A stretch of 23,396 nt of DNA from contig CALFLU010000049.1 in NCBI GenBank assembly GCA_937880125.1, forward strand, positions 1-23,396, given 5' to 3'. The first letter of the stretch is position 1. Each line of letters opens with the position of its first letter. The position numbers and the translations under genes are program-made. A model generated the notes under the pieces. The model was not told where the DNA came from. It was given only the letters and a program-made list of their open reading frames with translations, and ran no database searches. Shown here piece by piece: positions 1 to 7,068 of the stretch. This DNA is from an uncultured Eubacteriaceae bacterium (GTDB lineage Bacteria > Bacillota > Clostridia > Eubacteriales > UBA1433).

Positions 1-2
1 AC

Positions 3-206
3 GTACAGCCCGGCGATGTGGTGCGGGTGGAAAAGCTGAGCGGCGCCGGCGCCTTAAAGCGCCGCATTATGGACATGGGTATTACGAAAGGTGTTGACAT
101 CTATGTGCGCAAATCGGCGCCCTTGGGGGATCCGCTGGAGCTGAATTTGCGCGGCTATGAGTTGTCTTTGCGCAAAGCTGATGCCGAACTGATCGAAATA
201 GAATAA
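3..206 (+). CDS. feoA: Ferrous iron transport protein A (FeoA), 5' end outside window
   Basis: FeoA is a small cytosolic SH3-like (beta-barrel) protein that assists the FeoB ferrous iron transporter. The frame is open to the left edge of the window and reads VQPGDVVRVEKLSGAG and so on, ending in TAA. The PGD start of the barrel, the RRIMDMGI segment (a FeoA hallmark resembling RRLxxMGI) and the PLGDPLEL(N)LRGYELSLR ending are all typical. About 67 residues are visible; FeoA proteins are usually about 75, so only a few N-terminal residues are missing. An internal GTG at 18 could be mistaken for a start, but the conserved PGD just upstream belongs to the protein. feoB starts 46 bp downstream, the usual feoAB order. 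Identification is by motif and by neighbour. Confidence 0.9.
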   Translation, partial: VQPGDVVRVEKLSGAGALKRRIMDMGITKGVDIYVRKSAPLGDPLELNLRGYELSLRKADAELIEIE

Positions 207-221
207 TTTTTTTACGCAAAA

Positions 222-239
222 AGTTAGACAAAACTAACT
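222..239. repeat. Short inverted repeat between feoA and feoB
   Basis: AGTTAG and CTAACT are perfect 6-bp inverted arms around the spacer ACAAAA, just before the feoB ribosome binding site. It could be a small intercistronic RNA hairpin or a TTAG-N6-CTAA operator for a DtxR-type iron regulator. It does not resemble a Fur box. The arms are short, so chance is possible. Confidence 0.3.
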
Positions 240-252
240 AAAAGGAGGAGAC

Positions 253-2406
253 ATGAAAATAAACATTGCCCTTGCGGGCAACCCCAACAGCGGAAAAACC
301 ACACTGTTTAACCGCTTGACAGGTTCCAACCAATATGTCGGCAACTGGCCCGGAGTGACGGTGGAGAAAAAAGAAGGAAAGTTGAAAGACAATAAAAATA
401 TCATCATTCAAGATTTACCGGGCATTTATTCGCTTTCGCCTTACTCGCCGGAAGAGATGATTGCGAGAAAATATTTATTGGAAGAAAAACCCGATGCAAT
501 TATTAATATTGTGGATGCGACCAACATCGAAAGAAATTTGTATTTAACCACGCAGCTGACAGAACTGGGTATACCGGTTGTCGTTGCTTTGAATATGATT
601 GATGTTGTCAGAAAACAAAAGGATGAAATTGATTTAAAAAAAATGAGCAAAGCTTTGGGGTGCGAGGTGGTGGAAATCAGCGCATTGAAGGGAGAGGGAA
701 TAGAAAATTTAATTGACAAAGCCATTGCGGCGGCGTTGTCAAAAGAGACAAAAGAGCCGTTGCATGTGTTTATGGGCAGCGTTGAGCACGCCGTTGCGCA
801 TATTGAGGAATCGATCTCGGATATCGTTCAGCAAAGAGAACTAAGGTGGTATGCCATTAAAATTTTTGAAAGAGATGAGCAAATTCTAAATCAGTTTGTT
901 TCGGAAGAAAATCTTTTCGGGCATTTAGAGGCGCATATTGCGGATTGTGAAAAAGAAATGGACGACGATGCCCAAAGCATCATCACCAATCAGCGCTATG
1001 GCTATATCGCTGATGTGATGGAGGCGGCCGTAAAAAAGAAGGCACCGAAATTCAGCTTATCCTTATCGGATAAAATTGACCGCGTTGTGACAAACCGTTT
1101 TCTGGCACTGCCTATTTTTGCGGCGGTGATGTTTGTGGTTTATTATGTGTCTATCGGCTCGGTAGGTGCGTGGATAACAGAATGGACAAACGAAACACTG
1201 TTTGCACAAGTGGTTTCGGGCAGTGCGCGCACATGGATGGAGGCGGCGGGTGTTGCGGCATGGCTAATTGGCCTTGTGGTTGACGGCATCATCGGCGGGG
1301 TAGGAGCGGTGATAGGGTTTGTGCCGCAAATGTTGATTTTGTTTTTGATGTTATCGATTTTGGAAGATATCGGATACATGGCAAGGGTTGCCTTTATCAT
1401 GGACCGTATTTTTCGAAAATTCGGACTTTCGGGCAAAAGTTTTATTCCGATGCTGATCGGCTCGGGGTGCAGCGTGCCCGGCATCATGGCATCCCGAACC
1501 ATTGAAAATGAACGGGATCGCAAAATGACGATAATGACCACGAGTTTTGTGCCCTGCGGCGCAAAAATGCCCATCATTGCGCTGTTTGCAGGCGCATTGT
1601 TTGGCGGCAGCGGCCTGGTGGCTGTATCGGCCTACTTTATCGGCGTAGCGGCAATTTTGGTATCCGGTGTAATTTTGAAAAAAACCAAAGCTTTTTCGGG
1701 CCGGCCGGCTCCCTTTGTCATGGAGCTGCCCGCCTATCACGGACCTGCCTTGAGCAATGTGCTGCGTGCGACCTGGGAGAGGGGTTGGAGTTTCATTAAG
1801 CGTGCGGGCACCGTTATTTTGGCTTCTGCTGTTGTGTTGTGGTTTTTGCAAAGCTTTGGAATCGAATCGGGCACGCTGAAAATGGTGGAGGACAACAACA
1901 CAAGCTTGCTTGCCGCTATTGGCAACGGAGTGGCTTTTCTCTTTAAGCCTTTGGGTTTTGGCGACTGGAAGGCTGCGGTTGCCACTTTTACGGGCCTTAT
2001 TGCCAAAGAAAATGTTGTGGGCACCTTTGGCGTGTTGTATGGCGTGGCGGAGGTGGCCGAAAACGGCGCCGAAATTTGGAGTGCGCTGGCCTCGGACTAC
2101 ACAGCGCTCACCGCATACAGCTTTATGCTTTTTAACTTGCTTTGTGCACCTTGTTTTGCTGCTATAGGCGCCATTAAGCGAGAGATGAACAGCGCAAAAT
2201 GGACCTGGGGCGCCATTGGCTACGTGACGCTATTTGCCTATGCCGTGTCATTGATGGTCTACCAATTCGGCATGCTGATTACAAGGGGCGTTTGGGGTGG
2301 GGCTACGATATTTGCCTTTGCGGTGCTGGCAACCATGTTGTGGTTGCTGTTTCGAAAAAATAAACACACCACCGAAAATTTTGCCCTTGCGGTTTCACTG
2401 AAATAA
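253..2406 (+). CDS. feoB: Ferrous iron transporter FeoB
   Basis: FeoB is a polytopic inner-membrane Fe(II) transporter with an N-terminal GTP-binding domain. The 717-residue length is normal. G-protein motifs are visible: P-loop GNPNSGKT (residues 9-16), switch region VGNWPGVTVE (29-38), DLPG (54-57) and NMID (114-117). A helical guanine-dissociation-inhibitor-like stretch follows to about residue 270. The membrane part then carries the two 'gate' segments typical of the family, including IGSGCSVPGIMASRTIENER with its conserved Cys and the SFVPCGAKMP loop. The start is fixed by AAAGGAGGAG ending 3 bases before the ATG. It lies between feoA and a Cys-rich small protein gene 12 bp downstream, so the three are almost certainly cotranscribed. 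No truncation or missing motif is seen. Confidence 0.97.
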   Translation: MKINIALAGNPNSGKTTLFNRLTGSNQYVGNWPGVTVEKKEGKLKDNKNIIIQDLPGIYSLSPYSPEEMIARKYLLEEKPDAIINIVDATNIERNLYLTTQLTELGIPVVVALNMIDVVRKQKDEIDLKKMSKALGCEVVEISALKGEGIENLIDKAIAAALSKETKEPLHVFMGSVEHAVAHIEESISDIVQQRELRWYAIKIFERDEQILNQFVSEENLFGHLEAHIADCEKEMDDDAQSIITNQRYGYIADVMEAAVKKKAPKFSLSLSDKIDRVVTNRFLALPIFAAVMFVVYYVSIGSVGAWITEWTNETLFAQVVSGSARTWMEAAGVAAWLIGLVVDGIIGGVGAVIGFVPQMLILFLMLSILEDIGYMARVAFIMDRIFRKFGLSGKSFIPMLIGSGCSVPGIMASRTIENERDRKMTIMTTSFVPCGAKMPIIALFAGALFGGSGLVAVSAYFIGVAAILVSGVILKKTKAFSGRPAPFVMELPAYHGPALSNVLRATWERGWSFIKRAGTVILASAVVLWFLQSFGIESGTLKMVEDNNTSLLAAIGNGVAFLFKPLGFGDWKAAVATFTGLIAKENVVGTFGVLYGVAEVAENGAEIWSALASDYTALTAYSFMLFNLLCAPCFAAIGAIKREMNSAKWTWGAIGYVTLFAYAVSLMVYQFGMLITRGVWGGATIFAFAVLATMLWLLFRKNKHTTENFALAVSLK

Positions 2407-2418
2407 GGAGGAAGAATT

Positions 2419-2610
2419 ATGTGGCAAAGTATTATTGAAAATCTTTCCACCATTGTCATTGCAGCCTTGGTGGGGGTGGTGTTTGTGGCCATTGTGGTTT
2501 TGGAAATAAAAAAACGCAAAGATAATCGAGGGGGTTGTTGCGGCGGTTGCGCGGGGTGCACAAGCGGTTGCAAAAATATAAAGACACCGCTGATGAAGGA
2601 CGCGCAATAA
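2419..2610 (+). CDS. FeoB-associated Cys-rich membrane protein
   Basis: This 63-residue protein has one N-terminal transmembrane helix (about residues 8-30), a basic KKRK stop-transfer patch, then a Gly/Cys-rich tail with Cys at 40, 41, 44, 47 and 51. That architecture matches the small FeoB-associated Cys-rich membrane protein family found next to feoB in many Firmicutes. The tail may bind Fe(II) or a metal cluster at the cytosolic mouth of FeoB, but the function is inferred from position and composition. The start is supported by AAGGAGGAAG ending 4 bases before the ATG. It is the last gene of the feo unit and is followed by a strong hairpin at 2645-2697. Confidence 0.9.
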   Translation: MWQSIIENLSTIVIAALVGVVFVAIVVLEIKKRKDNRGGCCGGCAGCTSGCKNIKTPLMKDAQ

Positions 2611-2644
2611 AACAATCATCCATGAATCTGCGTTGAATTGTCTA

Positions 2645-2697
2645 AAAGCCCGCAGCAATAACGTCATTATTCAAAAAACGTTTTTGCTGCGGGCTTT
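2645..2697 (+). terminator. Hairpin closing the feo operon
   Basis: A perfect 14-bp inverted repeat, AAAGCCCGCAGCAA (2645-2658) against TTGCTGCGGGCTTT (2684-2697), with an inner AACG/CGTT pairing. The T run after the stem is weak (GAGATTTT), so termination may rely on the U-rich end of the downstream arm. It lies 34 bp after the Cys-rich protein gene. Confidence 0.65.
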
Positions 2698-2820
2698 GAG
2701 ATTTTAAGAATGAAAAATCATCAAAGCAAAGAAAACATGTTAAGTCAAATAAACATTGATTTTTTTCGAAAAAAGCTTTGCGAGAGGTAAACGGGAATGA
2801 AATTGAAATCGACAAACTAC

Positions 2821-2849
2821 TTTAAAAAAAATTGAACATGTTGTATGAT
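2821..2849 (+). promoter_or_regulatory. Possible promoter of the BMP lipoprotein gene
   Basis: TTTAAA (2821-2826) and TATGAT (2844-2849) are spaced by 17 bp, matching the -35 and -10 consensus at 4/6 and 5/6 positions. A 6-bp inverted repeat, ATCAAC-A-GTTGAT (2865-2877), lies between this and the ribosome binding site and could be an operator. The rest of the 286-bp gap 2611-2896 holds the feo hairpin and otherwise AT-rich sequence with no gene I can support. Confidence 0.35.
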
Positions 2850-2896
2850 AGGTACGAATAAAAAATCAACAGTTGATATGAAATAAAGGTGAACCT

Positions 2897-3955
2897 ATGA
2901 AAAGAGCAATTGCCGTGCTGCTTTGCATGTGTCTGGTTTTGACGTGTTTTGCGGCATGTACAACAAAAGCACCGGAAGCAAAAGAAGTAAACGTTGTGTT
3001 TTTAACGGACAGCAACGGATTTTCCGGAGAAGATACCACCAACAAACAAATCAGAGATGCACTGGAAGGCTTAAAAGAAAGTGCGGGCATTGTGCCGACT
3101 TACCGGGAAGGCAAAGACAAAGAGCTATATAGCGCAAACTTGAGAGAGCTTGCGGAGAGCCAAAAATATGACGTGATATTAACCGTGGGATACGCCACAA
3201 GCAAGGCGGTTGACAATGTGGCAAAGGATTATCCCAAACAGCTTTTTGTGACTATTGATCAACCTGTGAGCAAGGATAATGTGCTTTCGATCGTGTTTCG
3301 GGAAGAGGAAAGCTCTTTTTACAACGGCGTGTTGGCTGCATTGATGACAAAGACAAACAAAGTCGGATTTGTCTCTTCCTTTGAAGGGCAAAATATGCCT
3401 TATCTATACGGGTTTTTGCTGGGCATTAAAGCAGTGGATCCAAACATTGCAGTAGAGATTGTCTACACCTCTTCTTATACGGATTTGGCAACAGGCACTG
3501 CAGCAGCAGAACAGTTGAAAAATGGCGGTGCAGATGTCATTTATTCCTGCGCGACAGCGCCGACTTCCGCAGTGATTGATTATGCGAATGAAAATGACAT
3601 GTTCGTGATTAATTCGAATATTTATAAATATGATCAGACAAACAAGGCGTTGATTAATGAAACGAGCAAAAAATACAAGAGTAGCGTGGAATACATTATC
3701 AATGCCGCCATCGAGGCTGCCAAAGGCGGCGAAGGGGCGGAAATGGGCGGAATTAACACCGAGAGTCGCTATGTGGGCATAGCCCAGGATGCCTTTGATT
3801 TTTCTTTAAACAACAGTGTGCCCAAAGAAGTCAAAGACAAGATGGAGGCGGTCAAAATCATGTTTACCAATTCGGAAATCGTTGTTCCCACCGATGAGGC
3901 AGGGTATACAAATTTTGATTTGAGCATTTTTGACGGAAAAGCATTTAAAAAATAA
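2897..3955 (+). CDS. BMP/PnrA-type substrate-binding lipoprotein (orphan)
   Basis: This is a predicted 352-residue secreted lipoprotein. The N-terminus has Lys-Arg, a hydrophobic core and a lipobox-like LTCFAAC with the lipidation Cys at 21 (Phe at the -3 position is unusual). The mature part resembles the basic membrane protein (BMP/PnrA) family of periplasmic-type binding proteins, whose characterised members bind nucleosides. Features include an alternating beta/alpha layout, VILTVGYATSKAV, SFYNGVLAALMTKTNKVGFV and GGADVIYSCA. Such proteins usually deliver substrate to an ABC importer, but no permease or ATPase gene flanks it. Start: AAAGGTGA ends 5 bases before the ATG. The ligand cannot be named from the sequence. 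A ligand-sensing role or a distant transporter partner are both possible. Confidence 0.8.
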   Translation: MKRAIAVLLCMCLVLTCFAACTTKAPEAKEVNVVFLTDSNGFSGEDTTNKQIRDALEGLKESAGIVPTYREGKDKELYSANLRELAESQKYDVILTVGYATSKAVDNVAKDYPKQLFVTIDQPVSKDNVLSIVFREEESSFYNGVLAALMTKTNKVGFVSSFEGQNMPYLYGFLLGIKAVDPNIAVEIVYTSSYTDLATGTAAAEQLKNGGADVIYSCATAPTSAVIDYANENDMFVINSNIYKYDQTNKALINETSKKYKSSVEYIINAAIEAAKGGEGAEMGGINTESRYVGIAQDAFDFSLNNSVPKEVKDKMEAVKIMFTNSEIVVPTDEAGYTNFDLSIFDGKAFKK

Positions 3956-3966
3956 TCACACATCTG

Positions 3967-4005
3967 TGTAAACGCTTTGCATATCGCGCTTGAAAAGAGT
4001 ATAAT
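3967..4005 (+). promoter_or_regulatory. gapA promoter with overlapping operator-like repeat
   Basis: TTGCAT (3977-3982) and a perfect TATAAT (4000-4005) are spaced by 17 bp, 48 bp upstream of the gapA start. Overlapping the -35 is TGTAAA-CGC-TTTGCA (3967-3981), a near-perfect inverted repeat. It resembles one arm of a catabolite-responsive element (TGTAAACG) but with a 3-bp rather than 2-bp centre. Another short inverted repeat, ACACA-TC-TGTGT (3958-3969), abuts it. The promoter call is firm; the operator is inference. Confidence 0.8.
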
Positions 4006-4053
4006 AGATAAAAGAAAATCTACAAAAAGCAGATAAACGAAGGAGGATGCAAA

Positions 4054-5055
4054 ATGCCTGTAAAAGTTGGAATCAACGGATTTGGAAGAATAGGAAGGTT
4101 GGCCTTTCGACTCATGTTCGACAATGAAGACTTTGAAGTGGTTGCCATTAACACAAGGACAACCAACACCATTGCGTATCTATTAAAATATGATACGGCA
4201 CAAGGAAAATATGATAAAGAAGTCAGCTATGACGGAACGTATCTGATTGTTGATGATAAAAAAATCAGAGTTTACACGGAAACCGATGCAACAAAAATTC
4301 CCTGGGGTGAGGCAGGTGCAGACGTGGTTATCGAATCCACGGGAAAACACAACACCTACGAGGGTGCCTATGAGCATATTAGTGCTGGAGCAAAAAAAGT
4401 TTTGGTTTCTGCGCCGGCAAAGGGCGATGTAAAAACCATTGTATATAACATCAACCACGATATTCTTGACGGAAGCGAAGAAGTTATCAGCGGTGCCAGC
4501 TGCACAACAAACTGCCTGGCTCCCGTGGCCAAAGTGCTCGATGATGCCTTTGGAATCGAAAAAGGTTTAATGAGCACCGTGCATGCCTACACATCTGACC
4601 AACGTCTTTTGGACAATTCGCATCCGAAAGATTTTCGCAGAGCAAGAGCGGCGGCGGCCAACATTGTTCCCACAACAACCGGTGCGGCATCAGCCGTGGG
4701 CAAAGTTATTCCCGCACTGGCAGGAAAATTAGACGGCATTGCGCTGCGTGTTCCCACCATCACCGGCTCGCTGGTGGATTTGGTGGTTGAATTGAAGAAA
4801 AATGTCACGGCAGAAGAAATTAATGCGGTGATAAAAGCAGCAGCCAACGAAACACTGCACTACACAGAAGAAGAAATTGTTTCCTCCGACGTTATCGGCG
4901 TGCAAGCCGGAGGGGTCTTTGACGCAAAGGCAACAAGCGTGCTGGAAGTGGACGGAAAACAACTGGTGAAGGTGCTTGTTTGGTATGACAATGAAATGGG
5001 ATATACCTCCCAACTCGTGCGCTTGGCAAAATATGTAGGCAATCAGAATAAATAA
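4054..5055 (+). CDS. gapA: Type I glyceraldehyde-3-phosphate dehydrogenase
   Basis: The enzyme oxidises and phosphorylates glyceraldehyde-3-phosphate to 1,3-bisphosphoglycerate in the cytosol. The 333-residue length is standard. Visible motifs are the Rossmann GINGFGRIGR (6-15), catalytic Cys150 in SGASCTTNC, catalytic His177 in STVHAYTSDQ, the RRARAAAANIVPTTTGAA phosphate site and the WYDNEMGY C-terminal segment. The residue after strand beta-2, usually Asp in NAD-specific enzymes (VAIND), is Thr34 here (VAINTRTT), which may widen or shift coenzyme use towards NADP. GAAGGAGG lies 7 bases before the ATG. It has its own promoter and is separated from pgk by a terminator-like hairpin, so it can be expressed above the rest of the glycolytic cluster. 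Confidence 0.97.
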   Translation: MPVKVGINGFGRIGRLAFRLMFDNEDFEVVAINTRTTNTIAYLLKYDTAQGKYDKEVSYDGTYLIVDDKKIRVYTETDATKIPWGEAGADVVIESTGKHNTYEGAYEHISAGAKKVLVSAPAKGDVKTIVYNINHDILDGSEEVISGASCTTNCLAPVAKVLDDAFGIEKGLMSTVHAYTSDQRLLDNSHPKDFRRARAAAANIVPTTTGAASAVGKVIPALAGKLDGIALRVPTITGSLVDLVVELKKNVTAEEINAVIKAAANETLHYTEEEIVSSDVIGVQAGGVFDAKATSVLEVDGKQLVKVLVWYDNEMGYTSQLVRLAKYVGNQNK

Positions 5056-5067
5056 AACGAAACAAAC

Positions 5068-5105
5068 AAGGAAGGGAAAATAGTCACTATTGAACTTCCT
5101 TTTTT
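5068..5105 (+). terminator. Terminator/attenuator between gapA and pgk
   Basis: AAGGAAG (5068-5074) pairs with CTTCCTT (5095-5101). Inside it AATAG-TCA-CTATT (5079-5091) forms a second stem, and the outer stem runs into T6 (5100-5105). It ends 14 bases before the pgk start, and no separate pgk promoter is visible. It is best read as a partial terminator that lowers pgk-tpiA-gpmI-eno relative to gapA, or as a 3'-end stabiliser of a gapA message. Confidence 0.65.
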
Positions 5106-5119
5106 GCATGGAGAAAATT

Positions 5120-6313
5120 ATGAACAAAAAGACGATTCGAGATATGTCTTTTCAGGGCAAAACCGCGCTGGTGCGCGTGGACTATAATGTGCCGATGGAA
5201 GAGGGCGTCATTACCAGCGACAAGCGCATTACGGCGAGTTTGCCCACGATTCAATATATTTTGGACGACGGCGGAAAAGTGATTCTCTGCTCGCATTTGG
5301 GCAGACCGAAGGACGGGGCCGATCCGCAGTTTTCGTTAAAGCCCGTGGCGGAAAAACTGTCGGAATTGTTAAGTGAAAATGTGGTTTTTGCCGATGACGA
5401 CGAAGTAACGGGGAAAAAAGCAAATGAGATTGTAAAACAGTTTAAAGCCTCCAAAGACAGAGTGTTGTTGTTGCAGAATACGAGATTTAGACCTGAGGAG
5501 ACAAAAAACGCCGGGGATTTTGCCAAACAGTTGGCAGCCTATGGAGATGTTTTTGTAAATGACGCATTTGGCACGGCCCATCGCGCGCATTCGTCCAACG
5601 TGGGGGTATGTGCTTATTTGGAAGGCGTGTTGGGACTGTTGATGGAAAAAGAAGTGAGCATGTTGTCCAAGGTATTTGACAATCCTCAAAGACCTTTTGT
5701 GGCGGTGCTTGGCGGCGCCAAAGTCAGCGACAAAATCGGCGTGGTTAAAAACTTGATTCAAAAGGTGGATACCATCTTAATCGGCGGTGCCATGGCCTAT
5801 ACCTTTTTAAGCGCGCAGGGCTACAACATGGGCAAGTCTTTGGTTGAAGAAGACAAGTTGGACTTGGCAAGAGAACTGATGCAGGAAGCAAAAGAAGCAA
5901 AAATAAAATTTTTACTGCCGCTGGATATAAAAACCACGAAAGTATTTGAAGACACAAGCGAATTTGCTGTGCGCAAAATAGATGAAGTGCAAGACGATGA
6001 AATGGGCATGGATATCGGAGAAGAGACCGTTGCGCGTTTTGCCGCGGAGTTAAAAAATGCCAAAACCGTTATTTGGAACGGTCCTATGGGTGTGTTTGAA
6101 TTTGAGCATTTTGCACAAGGCACGATACAGGTAGCCAATGCCATTGCCGAAAGCGGTGCGTACAGCATTGTGGGCGGCGGTGATTCGGCGGCGGCAGTGA
6201 AAAAACTGGGATTTGAATCGCGCATTTCGCATATTTCCACCGGTGGCGGTGCCACGTTGGAATATTTGGAAGGCATTGAGCTGCCGGGAATTGCAGCAAT
6301 GAGTGAAAAGTAG
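5120..6313 (+). CDS. pgk: Phosphoglycerate kinase
   Basis: This enzyme transfers phosphate from 1,3-bisphosphoglycerate to ADP, the first ATP-yielding step of glycolysis. From the ATG at 5120 the protein is 397 residues, the usual length. It shows the N-terminal VRVDYNVP substrate motif, HLGRPKDG, the RFRPEETKN segment, LGGAKVSDKIGV in the central hinge region, and the C-terminal nucleotide-side motifs WNGPMGVFE, GGGDSAAA and HISTGGGATLEYLEG. The frame is open upstream to a TTG at 5090, but that lies inside the terminator hairpin. The ATG at 5120 has GGAG six bases upstream and begins with the expected MNKKTIRDM. It heads pgk-tpiA-gpmI-eno; tpiA begins 8 bases after its stop. Confidence 0.96.
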   Translation: MNKKTIRDMSFQGKTALVRVDYNVPMEEGVITSDKRITASLPTIQYILDDGGKVILCSHLGRPKDGADPQFSLKPVAEKLSELLSENVVFADDDEVTGKKANEIVKQFKASKDRVLLLQNTRFRPEETKNAGDFAKQLAAYGDVFVNDAFGTAHRAHSSNVGVCAYLEGVLGLLMEKEVSMLSKVFDNPQRPFVAVLGGAKVSDKIGVVKNLIQKVDTILIGGAMAYTFLSAQGYNMGKSLVEEDKLDLARELMQEAKEAKIKFLLPLDIKTTKVFEDTSEFAVRKIDEVQDDEMGMDIGEETVARFAAELKNAKTVIWNGPMGVFEFEHFAQGTIQVANAIAESGAYSIVGGGDSAAAVKKLGFESRISHISTGGGATLEYLEGIELPGIAAMSEK

Positions 6314-6321
6314 GTGTTAAT

Positions 6322-7068
6322 TTGAGAAAAAAAATTATTGCCGGCAATTGGAAAATGAATATGACGGCAAAGGAAACAAAAACATTTTTAGACGAACTGA
6401 AACCTCGCCTTGAAAATGCGGCTGCAAAGGTTGTCATTTGCGTACCGTATTTGGCCATAGACACTGCGCTGGGTTGTGTGGCGGGAAGCGATATTGCAAT
6501 CGGTGCGCAAAATATGCACTATTTGGACAGCGGCGCTTATACGGGAGAGATTTCGGCGCCGATGCTGTGTGAGGTCGGTGTGGATTATGTCATTATCGGG
6601 CACTCGGAGCGGCGCATGTATAACAACGAAACCGATGAAGATGTAAACAAAAAATTGATAAAAGCGTTGTCGTCAAGCATCATTCCGATATGCTGTGTGG
6701 GTGAGAGCCTTGACCAACGCGAAGAAAACATCACCGAAAGAGTGATTGCAGCGCAAATTCAAAAGGCTTTTGAGTCGATTTCTAAAGAAGATGCGACAAA
6801 AGTGGTGGTGGCCTATGAACCCGTTTGGGCCATTGGCACGGGCAAAACGGCGACGGATGAACAAGCCAATGAAGTTTGTGCCTTTATTCGAGAAACCCTG
6901 AAAGAAAAATACGGCAAGGCCGCTGAAGAAATCAGCATATTATATGGCGGCAGCGTCAATGAAAAAAACATCGGCGGGCTGATGCAAATGTCGGATATCG
7001 ACGGTGCGCTGGTGGGTGGAGCAAGCCTGAAAGAGGCCTTTGCGGAGATTGTGCATTATGAAAAATAG
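6322..7068 (+). CDS. tpiA: Triosephosphate isomerase
   Basis: This enzyme interconverts dihydroxyacetone phosphate and glyceraldehyde-3-phosphate. The 248-residue length is standard. Catalytic residues are all in place: Asn9 and Lys11 in AGNWKMN, His94 in IGHSERR, and Glu166 in VAYEPVWAIGTGKTAT (loop 6). The C-terminal phosphate-binding YGGSV and GALVGGASL are also present. The start is a TTG at 6322, giving MRKKIIAGNWKMN; no ATG or GTG lies in a sensible place. The ribosome site AGGTG overlaps the pgk stop codon, suggesting translational coupling to pgk. The last 11 bases overlap gpmI. Confidence 0.96.
   Translation: MRKKIIAGNWKMNMTAKETKTFLDELKPRLENAAAKVVICVPYLAIDTALGCVAGSDIAIGAQNMHYLDSGAYTGEISAPMLCEVGVDYVIIGHSERRMYNNETDEDVNKKLIKALSSSIIPICCVGESLDQREENITERVIAAQIQKAFESISKEDATKVVVAYEPVWAIGTGKTATDEQANEVCAFIRETLKEKYGKAAEEISILYGGSVNEKNIGGLMQMSDIDGALVGGASLKEAFAEIVHYEK

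Noticed and set aside
1910..2167. 85-codon + strand frame inside feoB
   Set aside because: It overlaps the conserved membrane domain of feoB in another frame and has no family motifs.
5090..5119. Upstream TTG start for pgk
   Set aside because: It lies within the terminator hairpin and adds residues not found in phosphoglycerate kinases; ATG 5120 has a proper ribosome site.
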